Assembly (NCBI GenBank): GCA_014879675.1
Contig: JACSRQ010000123.1
Location: 1 to 42,761, forward strand
Source: Ignavibacteria bacterium
GTDB taxonomy: Bacteria > Bacteroidota > Ignavibacteria > Tepidaquicellales > OLB5
Direction of reading: 5' to 3'
Length of the DNA: 42,761 bases
Position 1 is the stretch's first letter. Every line of letters starts with the position of its first letter. The translations under genes and the position numbers were made by a program. This document shows positions 8,678 through 17,319 of the stretch, piece after piece. Under the pieces are notes generated by a model. It ran no database searches. It saw nothing but the letters and a program-made list of their open reading frames with translations, and was not told where the DNA came from.

Positions 8678-10090
8678 ATGCAGAAGATAATTAAAAAAGT
8701 TCTATTTGCTTTAATTCCGGTTGTCGTCATTTTTTTAATTGGTGCGGGTGATTGCAGCCAAAAGAACATAAAGTACAGATGCGGAAGCGTTACACGTACG
8801 GCGACAAACTCAAAAGATACATTGTATTCAGGAACTACAAAAGATCTGTTTGGAGTTGACTTTTACAGCCCGGGAATAGGATCAATTGTTGGGCAATCTG
8901 GTACAATACTCAAGACCTTTAACGGCGGGTTGAACTGGTCTCCACAAACTAGCGGTACAGGGATGGATCTTAAAGATATCAGAATGCTCAACAAAGATAC
9001 CGCAGTGGCAGTCGGCAAAAATGGAACTATACTTCGTACTTCAGATAAGGGGATTACATGGGGTGTTGTAACATCCCCTGTTCCCACAGACTTGAATGCT
9101 ATTTGTTTCACAAATTCAGTCACCGGATACATTGCAGGCAATAGCGGTGTATTACTCAAAAGTGTGAATTCCGGATTAACATGGGTACAGTTGACATCAA
9201 ACACCACGAAGCACCTTTATGACGTTGATTTTTCAGATGCAACCACTGGCTGCGCAGCCGGCGAAACCGGAAGAATTATGCGTACAACAAATGCAGGGGC
9301 GACCTGGGATACTGCTTCAAGTACTGTATCAACAGATCTCTACTCCATAGATTTTCTTGATACAAGAGGTATCAGCGTTGGTGCAGGGGGAAAGATAGTT
9401 AGTACTACTGATGCAGGGGCGAATTGGGTCGGCGTTGCATCCCCAACCACAAACAATCTAAGGGGGGTCAAATATTGTCTGCCAAAGCTTGCGTATGCTG
9501 TTGGTGATAATGGTACGAACCTTATTTTCAAAACTGGTTGGACAATAATACCGCCCGTCACTACGGTAGATATTTATGGTATCAACTCATGTCGTATTAA
9601 TGTGGGGACGAATAATTACAGCCTTCCTAGCGCTCATGAAATCGGAAAGGATGGTAGAGTTTATATTGCCAATCCAATACCAACAAGTTCAGTGGATACC
9701 TGTCAAAATTCGGCAATATCTTTAGAACATCAGAGCACTTCATGCAAATGGTGTGCAAAGGTAACTGGATTTACACCCTCAACAACAGTTCCAAATCCTT
9801 TTACGCATTTGATTGTTTCGTGCACAATCAATTTTGGATATGCTGCTTGTGAATCCAGTACTGAAGAAATGATCTATGGTGAATCACTTTATGATGTTGA
9901 TGATGTTGTTATGGCCTATGCAATGAATGGTAGTAACTTCAAGCTTCAGCTAAGTCCAACTAACTCTGGTCCGACAAATTACAATACATTTAGATTTTAT
10001 CTTATGAGTGCTGACTATGAAAATGTGTGTTACATTGAACTTGACGATATAGTTTGCTGCGCGGGTTGCGAAAACGAAATAATCGAGTAG
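8678..10090 (+). CDS. exported YCF48/BNR-repeat protein with Cys-rich C-terminus
   Basis: 470 residues starting after a good Shine-Dalgarno (AGGGGGAA). A hydrophobic N-terminal segment (about residues 7-24) signals export; it ends A-G-D-C, which is not a canonical lipobox. Residues of about 45-310 carry at least six tandem blades of the form G-x-x-G-x-I-L-K-T-x-N-x-G-x-x-W (GTILKTFNGGLNW, GTILRTSDKGITW, GVLLKSVNSGLTW, GRIMRTTNAGATW, GKIVSTTDAGANW), the BNR/YCF48-like propeller repeat. The last 130 residues are unrelated, with about ten Cys including C-K-W-C and C-C-A-G-C, suggesting disulfides. There is no T9SS tail. The next gene starts one base after the stop, so the two are probably coupled. 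Confidence 0.8.
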   Translation: MQKIIKKVLFALIPVVVIFLIGAGDCSQKNIKYRCGSVTRTATNSKDTLYSGTTKDLFGVDFYSPGIGSIVGQSGTILKTFNGGLNWSPQTSGTGMDLKDIRMLNKDTAVAVGKNGTILRTSDKGITWGVVTSPVPTDLNAICFTNSVTGYIAGNSGVLLKSVNSGLTWVQLTSNTTKHLYDVDFSDATTGCAAGETGRIMRTTNAGATWDTASSTVSTDLYSIDFLDTRGISVGAGGKIVSTTDAGANWVGVASPTTNNLRGVKYCLPKLAYAVGDNGTNLIFKTGWTIIPPVTTVDIYGINSCRINVGTNNYSLPSAHEIGKDGRVYIANPIPTSSVDTCQNSAISLEHQSTSCKWCAKVTGFTPSTTVPNPFTHLIVSCTINFGYAACESSTEEMIYGESLYDVDDVVMAYAMNGSNFKLQLSPTNSGPTNYNTFRFYLMSADYENVCYIELDDIVCCAGCENEIIE

Positions 10091-10091
10091 G

Positions 10092-13000
10092 TTGTTGAAA
10101 AGCCCATATCCATCAACCGTATTTAACAGGCCGCTTCTGAACAGCACATTCATTCGAAGAAGCGGCCTATTAGATAAGCTGGAGAAATACAATGAAACCC
10201 AGTTCATCATCATTGAAGCCCCGCCGGGTTACGGGAAAACTACGCTAATTTCTTCTTATGCTGAAAGCAGAAATGCCATTTGGCTGAATATGACCAAATA
10301 CAACCGGTCACCTTTGCAGTTTTTTCATTCTTTGGTTGCGGCTATCAATAATCTGTATCCTGCAATAGGCAGAGATCTGCTTCCCTTAATTGAAGAACTC
10401 ATCATTGGCAAGCAGCAGAATAAGGAGCTTTTCGATGCTTTAGAAGATACCTGCCTGCTTTTGGTTAATGAAATAGAAAGCTCGGAAGGTGGAATTACAG
10501 TTATGATTGATGATCTCCAGTTTGCTGACAGGGAAACCGATGCGGACTGGCTCGGAAACCTGCTCACTACTCTGGTCTCTTTGGATGCTTCAAAACTGAA
10601 GCTGATAATTTCTTCACGCCATAAAGTCCCTGTTAATTACCCAGTATTAGAGGTAAAGAACAAAATGGTAACCATTGGTCAGAAAGATATGGAATTTACA
10701 CTTGAAGAAACACGGGAACTTGTGGATTCTTCGTTTCCAATTGTTAACAGTGCAAATTTCATCAGCACTTACTATCATGAACTCTCTGGCTGGCCCGCAG
10801 GTATATATCTTTCATTACAGAAGTTTAAAAATGCTGAAAGCAAACATGCTGATCTTCAGGAATTGAATAGCTACCTTGTAAGCGAATCATGGAATTCAAT
10901 TGATGATGACCTGCGCAGCTTTTTGCTCAAAACATCTATACCTGAAGACTTTACCATAGAATTATGCAATACTGCTTTGGAACTAAAGGAACCGGAAAAC
11001 TATATCCAAAAAACCGGTTCTTTGAATCTGTATCTTGAGAGATCACTTGCAGTTTCAGGCGAAATCCATTACAGATATACCGGCTTCTTCAGAAAGTTTC
11101 TGCTAGAAGAAATTAAACATACATTTTCACCTGCAGAAATGAGCAGCATAAGAGCTTCCCTTGCAGAATATTATCTCTCCAAAGAAAATTACGCTGATTC
11201 ACTGCTTCTGTTTTCAGATGCCGGTGAAATCGGCCCGGCATTAAAGATTTTCAAAGAGAACTTTGAATATCTGTTCAGGAGCTATAAATCCGAGCAAGTG
11301 GTAGATTTCGCTGATAATATTCCGGCAGTTTTGCTGAAAGAAGACTATGAGCTTGTCTATTTTTCTGCGAAATTTTATCTGCATGTTCAAAATAATGCAA
11401 AAGAAGCCGTTAGGATCCTATCGGAATACGGCGATGTTGTTTCTCAAGCTAACAGGGTGAAGCATACCTTGCTGCTGATAGAAGCATATTTTGTACTTAA
11501 AGAATATGATCTCATCAAGGGCGCTGCTGGCGTGCTTGAACAAAATATTTCTGATGCTGAAAAGGGTGCCCTGCTGTTTGTAAAGGGTCGGTTGGAATTC
11601 AAACAGGGATTTGAACATTATAGACTGGCTGCTGTATACATGGAAGAGGCGATTAGTGTTAGCAAAGATGAAGAAATTCAAAATGAAGCAACCCGCATAC
11701 TTGGCCATATTTATCATGATACAGGTATGTTTATCCAGGCATTATTCTACAGGAAAAAGGATGCAGAGCGCTCAAGCACTATAATGAACAGGTTAACGAG
11801 CCTGAACTATCTAATTATTTTGCAGGCGCATCTCTCGATGTTCGATGATGCATTTGAAAACCTGAATGAAATGAAGAAACTATATCGAACGTATCCGCTG
11901 CGGCTATACCAAAGAAAATTTGTGAAAACGGAAGCCGTATTGTACTACGAAACAGGTGATTTTGAAACCAGCGAAGCAAAGTTTAACAAATTGATACGGC
12001 TTGAAGCAGAGGCAGGCATCGTTAATTTTAAATTGTTTAATTTTGCCATGCTCGCTTTTGGCGCATATTTTGCAGGCGACTTGAATAAAGCACTGAACTA
12101 TTTAGAACTGCTAAAACAGGAGTTAACCTCGAAAGATGTATTTTTTACTCAATACCCCCGCTTTTTTGATACTATGATCAGTCTTAAAAATTCCGGTGAT
12201 CTGAGTACCAGCAATCATTTTGATGTCCTTGAATCCTACAATGAGCTTGCTGAAAAGAACAATATGAAACCTGCGTTGATACTTTCTTATTTTCAAACAT
12301 CGTATTGTCTTCTCAAGTTAAAAGAGATCTCCGCTTCAGTAATCTATTTGAAAAAAGCATTGGAATTGAGTGAAGGTTTCAAGCTGTTTACGTATGTTGA
12401 AAAACTATTCCCGATTACACGCGAGCTGTTTGATCTCGCACTATCGCAAAACATAAGTAGAAGTTTTATTCAATCTTCATATTCATCATTGATATCAAGG
12501 AACAACATCCCGTGGCTCTCCGATGAAGCCAAGACAAGGCTGGCTTTGGAAAGCCGGAAGCTTACGGATATCAGGTTCTCGCCGTTCGGCAAAACGGAGT
12601 TTTACCTGCGGGGAGAAAAGATGAGTGAAGATAAATGGATCCGCAAAAAAAGCAAAGTGCTGCTTGCGTATTTAATGAGTGACCCGGGCAGAGTTCATAC
12701 AAAGGACATGATCCTGGATATGTTCTTCGACGATATCCCGCAGGCGAAAGCTGATACAATGTACCACAGCACAATTTACAATATCCGAACAGCATTAAAG
12801 ATCTATGCCGGTACTGGCGAAAAAGCGGCGAAGTCAAAAGCATCTGACATAAATCCGCAGTATATAGTTTACGAAGATAAAACCCTGCGGCTGAATCCTG
12901 ATTTTTATTATGTATCCGAAAACGATGAGTTCGAAAAGTACTGCGCAAAGGTACAGCTTACCCATTCAAGCGACGAAGAAAAGATCACCAATGCTATAAA

Positions 13001-13352
13001 AGCAGCAGAACTGTACAGGGGTGATTTTATGCCGGGATATTATGACGGCTGGTGTGAAGAGCTTAGAGTAAAATATAAAAACCTTTTTATAGATATCTGC
13101 ACTGAATTGGTAAACCTGCTTGAAAAACACAACCGCCCGGAAGATGTTGTGAAATATGCCGCGATGCTGATAAACGAAGATAAGCTTAATGATGCCGCAT
13201 ATATCAAAATGATCAAAGCATACAGCTCTATTGGCAGCAAAGCCATGGCTGTAAGCTGTTACAATACCATGCTCAAAAATTACGAAGAAGAGCTTGGCGA
13301 AAAACCACATTCAAAATCCCTTGCAGAAATTAAATCAATTCTGGATTCATAG
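10092..13352 (+). CDS. large STAND ATPase regulator with TPR-like region, wHTH and BTAD (SARP/MalT type)
   Basis: 1086 residues starting with TTG at 10092 (a second TTG follows directly); no ATG is available before the conserved R-P-L-L...R-R-S-G-L-L segment, so a non-ATG start is likely. Walker A is EAPPGYGKTTLI (about 42-53) and Walker B is TVMIDDLQFAD (about 136-146), in the MalT/LuxR-type STAND arrangement. A long helical TPR-like sensor region follows (about 350-800). The C-terminus is an OmpR-type winged helix (about 825-910) followed by a bacterial transcriptional activator domain (about 935-1080, with G-D-F-M-P-G-Y-Y-D and a final E-E-L-G-E-K-P). It should be an ATP-dependent, ligand-gated transcriptional activator. 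The tight junction with the upstream exported propeller protein suggests a shared task, but no target is evident. Confidence 0.85.
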   Translation: MLKSPYPSTVFNRPLLNSTFIRRSGLLDKLEKYNETQFIIIEAPPGYGKTTLISSYAESRNAIWLNMTKYNRSPLQFFHSLVAAINNLYPAIGRDLLPLIEELIIGKQQNKELFDALEDTCLLLVNEIESSEGGITVMIDDLQFADRETDADWLGNLLTTLVSLDASKLKLIISSRHKVPVNYPVLEVKNKMVTIGQKDMEFTLEETRELVDSSFPIVNSANFISTYYHELSGWPAGIYLSLQKFKNAESKHADLQELNSYLVSESWNSIDDDLRSFLLKTSIPEDFTIELCNTALELKEPENYIQKTGSLNLYLERSLAVSGEIHYRYTGFFRKFLLEEIKHTFSPAEMSSIRASLAEYYLSKENYADSLLLFSDAGEIGPALKIFKENFEYLFRSYKSEQVVDFADNIPAVLLKEDYELVYFSAKFYLHVQNNAKEAVRILSEYGDVVSQANRVKHTLLLIEAYFVLKEYDLIKGAAGVLEQNISDAEKGALLFVKGRLEFKQGFEHYRLAAVYMEEAISVSKDEEIQNEATRILGHIYHDTGMFIQALFYRKKDAERSSTIMNRLTSLNYLIILQAHLSMFDDAFENLNEMKKLYRTYPLRLYQRKFVKTEAVLYYETGDFETSEAKFNKLIRLEAEAGIVNFKLFNFAMLAFGAYFAGDLNKALNYLELLKQELTSKDVFFTQYPRFFDTMISLKNSGDLSTSNHFDVLESYNELAEKNNMKPALILSYFQTSYCLLKLKEISASVIYLKKALELSEGFKLFTYVEKLFPITRELFDLALSQNISRSFIQSSYSSLISRNNIPWLSDEAKTRLALESRKLTDIRFSPFGKTEFYLRGEKMSEDKWIRKKSKVLLAYLMSDPGRVHTKDMILDMFFDDIPQAKADTMYHSTIYNIRTALKIYAGTGEKAAKSKASDINPQYIVYEDKTLRLNPDFYYVSENDEFEKYCAKVQLTHSSDEEKITNAIKAAELYRGDFMPGYYDGWCEELRVKYKNLFIDICTELVNLLEKHNRPEDVVKYAAMLINEDKLNDAAYIKMIKAYSSIGSKAMAVSCYNTMLKNYEEELGEKPHSKSLAEIKSILDS
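10128..10168. repeat. 11-bp inverted repeat just inside the STAND gene
   Basis: Arms AGGCCGCTTCT and AGAAGCGGCCT are exact complements with a 19-base spacer, lying 36 bp into the coding region. They encode parts of two R-x-L-L segments. A stable mRNA hairpin at this position could influence translation from the TTG start or act as an attenuator. It may also be fortuitous. Confidence 0.4.
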
Positions 13353-13389
13353 TCTTAGCTTCAAAAAGCAACCTCAAGATCTTTAAAAA

Positions 13390-13558
13390 CAAACCCCCGA
13401 CTGAATTCTTCGATGGAATTGTTGATGGTGAAAACACCAACAACTGGGAAATTTGTCCCCCCTTCGCTTCTCAGAAGGGGGGAGCAAAGCTGCAGGTTTC
13501 TAAATAATGGTAATAAATCGTTGAGCAATCTCCTGCGTCAATTCAGGTCGGGGGTTTG
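13390..13558. repeat. structured intergenic repeat, copy A (169 bp)
   Basis: The element begins CAAACCCCCGACTGAATT and ends with its near-exact complement (AATTCAGGTCGGGGGTTTG, one extra base), giving terminal inverted repeats of 18-19 bp. The interior has a strong hairpin, CCCCCCTTC pairing with GAAGGGGGG around an 8-base loop (about 13458-13483). The 3' part of about 95 bp is nearly identical to copy B (about five differences). No coding capacity is seen. It could be a MITE-like non-autonomous element or a structured RNA. Confidence 0.7.
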
Positions 13559-13635
13559 CTTTTAGAATTTTTGCAACAGAAGCGATCATAAAAATGCTTA
13601 GCCACGAATTACACTAATTTCACCAAAATTACAAT

Positions 13636-13901
13636 CAAACCCCCGTTCGTATTCTTCGATGGAAATGAATATCGAGTAAACTTCAATTGCCCAATCCTCA
13701 AGTACACCCTCCCCCCTTTTCAGAAGCAAAAGGGGGGACAAAAGCATGAAGCTGAATTTTTGTCCTCCCTCTTGACTGCCATAGCAGTTCGCTTCCCTGA
13801 CTGCCATAGCAGTTCAGAAGGGGGGAGCAAAGTTACAGGTTTCTAAACAATGATAATAAATCGATGAGCAATCTCCTGCGTCAATTCAGGTCGGGGGTTT
13901 G
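13636..13901. repeat. structured intergenic repeat, copy B (266 bp)
   Basis: It shares the outer CAAACCCCCG...TCGGGGGTTTG ends, the ATTCTTCGATGGAA segment near the left end and the last ~95 bp with copy A, but has an expanded middle. That middle adds a hairpin (CCCCCCTTTT pairing with AAAAGGGGGG around a 7-base loop) and two copies of an 18-bp near-palindrome. The differences look like internal growth and duplication, not random drift. Confidence 0.7.
13774..13816. repeat. tandem duplication of an 18-bp near-palindrome, period 25
   Basis: TGACTGCCATAGCAGTTC occurs at 13774-13791 and again at 13799-13816. Each copy contains a 5-bp stem (ACTGC/GCAGT) around the loop CATA. The 25-bp period equals that of an unrelated tandem repeat at 39766-39815. 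Confidence 0.8.
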
Positions 13902-13973
13902 CTTTTGAGGTCATTCGGAGAGAACTGCGACCATATTTCTTGCACCGTAAATGCCAAAAATCTCTTATTGCAT

Positions 13974-13990
13974 TGACCGCGTAGCGGTCA
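13974..13990. repeat. mini-hairpin TGACCGC-GTA-GCGGTCA
   Basis: A perfect 7-bp stem with a 3-base loop, followed by CACAT. There is no T-run, so it is not a normal terminator. It shares outer bases and the CACAT tail with the hairpin 50 bp downstream. Confidence 0.65.
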
Positions 13991-14023
13991 CACATTTATA
14001 GAAGCAGATCCACCTAAAAAGAA

Positions 14024-14040
14024 TGACCCCAGCGGGGTCA
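14024..14040. repeat. mini-hairpin TGACCCC-AGC-GGGGTCA
   Basis: A perfect 7-bp stem with a 3-base loop, followed by CACAT. The difference from the element at 13974 is compensated on both arms (CGC/GCG versus CCC/GGG), which suggests the fold is what is maintained. Confidence 0.65.
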
Positions 14041-14247
14041 CACATGATTCATTAAATCAAAGCCCTTAAATCCAAAAATACTCAAAAAACCACAATTATA
14101 GACCAAAATCTCCAAAAATCGCTCTCTGAATTTTTCTGTCAGATTCGAAAATATGTTTGTATAGTTCCTGTGGTGATGGCCTAAGCCGGCTGAAGCCTGA
14201 ACCCCCGGAATAAATCAAACTAAACCATAAGGAAAGGTCTATAAGAC

Positions 14248-14439
14248 ATGAAAACCAAACACTTTTTGTTATCAGCATTGGCAGTAATCGTTATCACCGC
14301 TGCATCAGTTTCAAATTTATTCACAAGTGAAAGACCCACAACCCTGAAATGTTATGAGGATCTTTCATACAAAGTAACAGAGGATTCAACCGATGGATAT
14401 AACGGCGGGGGACCGAAGAATCCTCCCACGGGCGAATAA
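14248..14439 (+). CDS. 63-residue exported peptide of unknown function
   Basis: MKTKHFLLSALAVIVITAAS forms a typical signal peptide; the predicted mature part is about 40 residues, has one Cys, and ends with a flexible Gly/Pro-rich tail (GYNGGGPKNPPTGE). A Shine-Dalgarno-like AAGGAAAGG lies about 11 bp before the ATG, and a strong terminator (14462-14482) follows, so it looks like a complete monocistronic unit. Family not recognised. The size and tail suggest a small secreted or processed peptide, but nothing shows what it does. Confidence 0.6.
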   Translation: MKTKHFLLSALAVIVITAASVSNLFTSERPTTLKCYEDLSYKVTEDSTDGYNGGGPKNPPTGE

Positions 14440-14461
14440 TCGGATTGCTTCATAAAAATCG

Positions 14462-14488
14462 AGGCGGATCAATGATCCGCCTTCATTT
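14462..14488 (+). terminator. rho-independent terminator of the small exported peptide gene
   Basis: Stem AGGCGGATC/GATCCGCCT with loop AAT, followed by a T-rich tract (TCATTTTTT). It overlaps the last codons and stop (14469) of the convergent gene, so the hairpin is also at the 3' end of that mRNA. Confidence 0.75.
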
Positions 14489-15902
14489 TTTCACGGATCT
14501 TTTCCATAAGCCAGGCACTTGCATACATGGGAGATTCGTTTTTTAGTACAGAGTTCTTTAGAAGATCTAGCTCCATATTCTTTTCAGCACTTGTGAGGTT
14601 ACCCGCTGCAATTTGCGTGAGCCTGTTAAACGCTGAAAGGAAGGTGTTGTATGCCGAAATAAAATGTCTGCCAATATCTGTGTGCTGCTTCAGGAATTTT
14701 TTCACCGTATGCACATATTCAAACACCGTTACGTAATTTCTCAGCTCAAATTCGATCCTGCATGAAATCAGCTTTGCTTCGATGTAATGAATGTAATCGG
14801 TAATTGAAACTTTGTTGAGATATGTTTTGGACATGTTATAGTCCTTTTTAAAAAAGTATATCTTGCCAAGCATCAAAAATGAAATGCTCTCCTTTTGATC
14901 ATGGTTAAGGTAACCGCCGTTTTCCTGCGCAAAAACGAGCGCCTTATCATATTCGCCAATACTGATAGCATTTTCAATGATGATCTTGTAATCGATGTAC
15001 GAAATCCCATGGTTCTTATACAAATTCAGCCGTTGACACTGATCCGATAGCTCAAGTATTTTCGCTTGAAATGAGTGGTCACCGGAATTAACAAATTTTG
15101 AAAGCAGGTTAAGCAGGGATGAATAGTTTGAGTTTATATTCAGCTGCCATGATTGAGCATCAAGTATTTCGAGGTAATCCCTGTATCTTTCTTCGCTGAA
15201 TTCTTCCGTATCAAGCTTCAGCTCAATATAACGCAGGTAAATTTCTGGGTCATATTGCTTCAGCTTATCCCTGTTCACCTCTATAAAATCCGCCAGCTCG
15301 TTATAAAATGTTTTGTGTGTATCAAGGTTGGCACTGAATGTGTACTCAAGGCTCGTCAGTCTCTGGAAGATGAACATCTTCATTGATGCAAAATAACGGT
15401 CGGTGTAATGATTGAGAACAATGGAAGTATCTTTTGAGCTTTCTTTGGTATTAACATCCTCTACAGAGTATTTCATAGAAAGTGCGCTTACCATGTTGCG
15501 GTAATATATCTCGTCTTTAACCGCGCTGCTGCCTAAAAAGCGGATCGTTTCGTTGGCGTGCTTCAGGAAATCTTCCCGTGTTTCAGTTTTCATGTATCTC
15601 TCCAGCAGCATCAGGCTTTGCTCTGCCTGGTTGTTTTCAAACTCGCACTCTGCAAGAAATCGTTTGTACAGTTTCATAAACTCCGATACCAGCTTTCTGA
15701 AACGGTCTTCTGAGGGCTCACTGCCAGGACCGAAAATTTTCTCCGCCAGCTCTTTCCTGCCCGGATTCCCTTCAGCAAGTGCATCATATAATAAAATGAA
15801 GCGCTGCTCCGTATTGAAAAACGGTGAATTCATAAATTTACCAAATTTTTCAAATTCTTTCTTAGAAAGAGCGGATTTTATCTCAGTAATATCAGGTTTC
15901 AT
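14469..15902 (-). CDS. all-helical repeat protein of unknown function (Bacteroidota type)
   Basis: 477 residues, predicted nearly all helical, without signal peptide, membrane segments or catalytic motif. It opens with an LSKKEFEKFGKFMNSPFFN segment that I associate with an uncharacterised family in Bacteroidota/Ignavibacteria. The C-terminal half (about 290-440) has TPR-like pairs of helices, for example ALVFAQENGG and LMLGKIYFFKKDYNMSKTYL. It is probably a cytoplasmic scaffold or interaction protein. The ATG at 15902 is the only sensible start. It is convergent with the small exported peptide gene and divergent from the thioredoxin-TPR gene at 16104. Confidence 0.65.
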   Translation of the reverse strand: MKPDITEIKSALSKKEFEKFGKFMNSPFFNTEQRFILLYDALAEGNPGRKELAEKIFGPGSEPSEDRFRKLVSEFMKLYKRFLAECEFENNQAEQSLMLLERYMKTETREDFLKHANETIRFLGSSAVKDEIYYRNMVSALSMKYSVEDVNTKESSKDTSIVLNHYTDRYFASMKMFIFQRLTSLEYTFSANLDTHKTFYNELADFIEVNRDKLKQYDPEIYLRYIELKLDTEEFSEERYRDYLEILDAQSWQLNINSNYSSLLNLLSKFVNSGDHSFQAKILELSDQCQRLNLYKNHGISYIDYKIIIENAISIGEYDKALVFAQENGGYLNHDQKESISFLMLGKIYFFKKDYNMSKTYLNKVSITDYIHYIEAKLISCRIEFELRNYVTVFEYVHTVKKFLKQHTDIGRHFISAYNTFLSAFNRLTQIAAGNLTSAEKNMELDLLKNSVLKNESPMYASAWLMEKIREKMKADH

Positions 15903-16103
15903 ATTAAGTTCACTAATTGAAGACCTAAAATACTATAAAAACAATAAATATTGTAGCTAATCTGAAGTCAATCAGTTCACTCAAAAAGCACTGCCGCTAT
16001 GCTGCTTCCCCGGGTTCGCAAGATTAATTTCGTGCTTTATAATTCACATACATTGTAGTATTTTTATGAATATACAATTTTACATAACTTAACCCGCATA
16101 ATT

Positions 16104-17297
16104 ATGAGAACAAAAACAATTATAACCTGCCTTATCTTAGCTGCTGCAACTGTTTTTTCGCAGGGCATTCAGTTCACAGAAGGCACATGGCAATCTGTAA
16201 AAGATAAAGCCGCAGCTGAAAATAAGCTGATCATGGTTGATGCATACGCTGATTGGTGCGTACCATGCAAAATGATGGCAAAGGATGTTTTTACTAAACC
16301 TGAAGTAGGCGAGTTTTATAATTCAACATTCATTAACTACCAGATCGATGCTGAAAAAGGTGAGGGCGTTGATTTTGCCAAAGAGTACCAGATCGAATTC
16401 TACCCGACTATACTATATATAGATGGAACCGGTAAGGTTGTTGAAAAGAAGATCGGCGCAATGAGTCCGGAGCTTTTCCTCGCTGCTGGAAAAAATGTTG
16501 CCAACCCTGAAACCAGGTTTTCAACTCTGGAAGAAAAATATAAGGCGGGTGACCGTAACCCGGAGCTTGTGAGGAAATATATGCGCGCATTGGTAACTTC
16601 AATGCTGCCGTATGAAGATGTGATGAATGAGTATTTCAAAACACAGCCGCAGGAAGAATGGGCAAACAGCGAGAATGCTGCACTGATAATTGACCTGGTT
16701 TCCGATCCCAAAAGCGATATGTTCAAGTACATGGTTTCAAACAGGGATAAGTTTGCCGCAGTAAAGAGTGAAAAAGCGGTTAATGACAAGATATTTTATG
16801 TTTACGGCTATGATATTTTTCAGAATGCCTCGATGTGGAGCGAAAAGGACCTGGAAAACTATTTTAAAGGGATTGAGTCTCTTGGGCTGAAGCTGCCCGA
16901 CCAGTTCCGCTACAGGTCATACGTTGATTTTTACCAGGCAAAGGGCGATTGGAAGAAGTTTGTTAAATATGCTGATGAATATATTAATAAATATTTTGAT
17001 TATTCGGATAAACAGGCTGCATCAGGCTCGCTTAATTCATATGCATGGACTGTATACGAAAACCTAAGCGATGAGAAGTCGCTCGAAAAGGCATCAAAGT
17101 GGACTAAGAAATCAATTGAGCTTGATAAAACCTATTATAACCTCGATACCTACGCAGCTATTCAGTTTAAGCTGGGTGATCTTGATGAAGCAGAAAAATA
17201 CTGCAAGCTAGCTATAAAGAAGGGGAAAGAAGATAACCTGGATGTGAGCCCGACCGAAGAAATGCTTAAACAAATACAAAAAGGTCCGAGGATATAG
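16104..17297 (+). CDS. exported thioredoxin-fold protein with C-terminal TPR region
   Basis: 397 residues. A signal peptide (MRTKTIITCLILAAATVFSQ) leads into a thioredoxin domain (about 20-130) with the redox motif D-W-C-V-P-C-K and the cis-Pro region EFYPTILYIDG. The remaining 260 residues are helical and end with TPR-like units (SKWTKKSIELDKTYYNLDTY, LGDLDEAEKYCKLAI). It should act as a periplasmic disulfide reductase or oxidoreductase; the TPR part probably binds a partner. No DsbD-type electron donor is adjacent. A terminator follows at 17320, so it is monocistronic. This is a different protein from the lipoprotein-like thioredoxin at 21660-22118. Confidence 0.85.
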   Translation: MRTKTIITCLILAAATVFSQGIQFTEGTWQSVKDKAAAENKLIMVDAYADWCVPCKMMAKDVFTKPEVGEFYNSTFINYQIDAEKGEGVDFAKEYQIEFYPTILYIDGTGKVVEKKIGAMSPELFLAAGKNVANPETRFSTLEEKYKAGDRNPELVRKYMRALVTSMLPYEDVMNEYFKTQPQEEWANSENAALIIDLVSDPKSDMFKYMVSNRDKFAAVKSEKAVNDKIFYVYGYDIFQNASMWSEKDLENYFKGIESLGLKLPDQFRYRSYVDFYQAKGDWKKFVKYADEYINKYFDYSDKQAASGSLNSYAWTVYENLSDEKSLEKASKWTKKSIELDKTYYNLDTYAAIQFKLGDLDEAEKYCKLAIKKGKEDNLDVSPTEEMLKQIQKGPRI

Positions 17298-17319
17298 ATC
17301 TAAATTAGATATTAAGAAA

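Larger units (their letters stand above)
13353..14247. other. 895-bp gene-free region built from repeats and hairpins
   Basis: No credible gene lies here; the one open frame on the minus strand (13598-13807) is made of repeat sequence. The region holds two diverged copies of a structured element with terminal inverted repeats, a 25-bp tandem duplication inside the second copy, two 17-bp hairpins sharing a TGACC...GGTCACACAT frame, and about 200 bp of AT-rich DNA leading to the small peptide gene. The G/C-tract content differs markedly from neighbouring coding DNA. Confidence 0.8.

Noticed and set aside
13598-13807. 69-codon open frame on the minus strand
   Set aside because: It lies almost wholly inside repeat copy B and spells hairpin sequence; no homology or start signal.
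13390-13901. CRISPR array
   Set aside because: Only two copies, long and unequal in length, with terminal inverted repeats and no regular spacers; no cas genes nearby.
16000-16040. tRNA-like GGTTCG segment
   Set aside because: No cloverleaf, anticodon arm or CCA-proximal stem can be formed around it.
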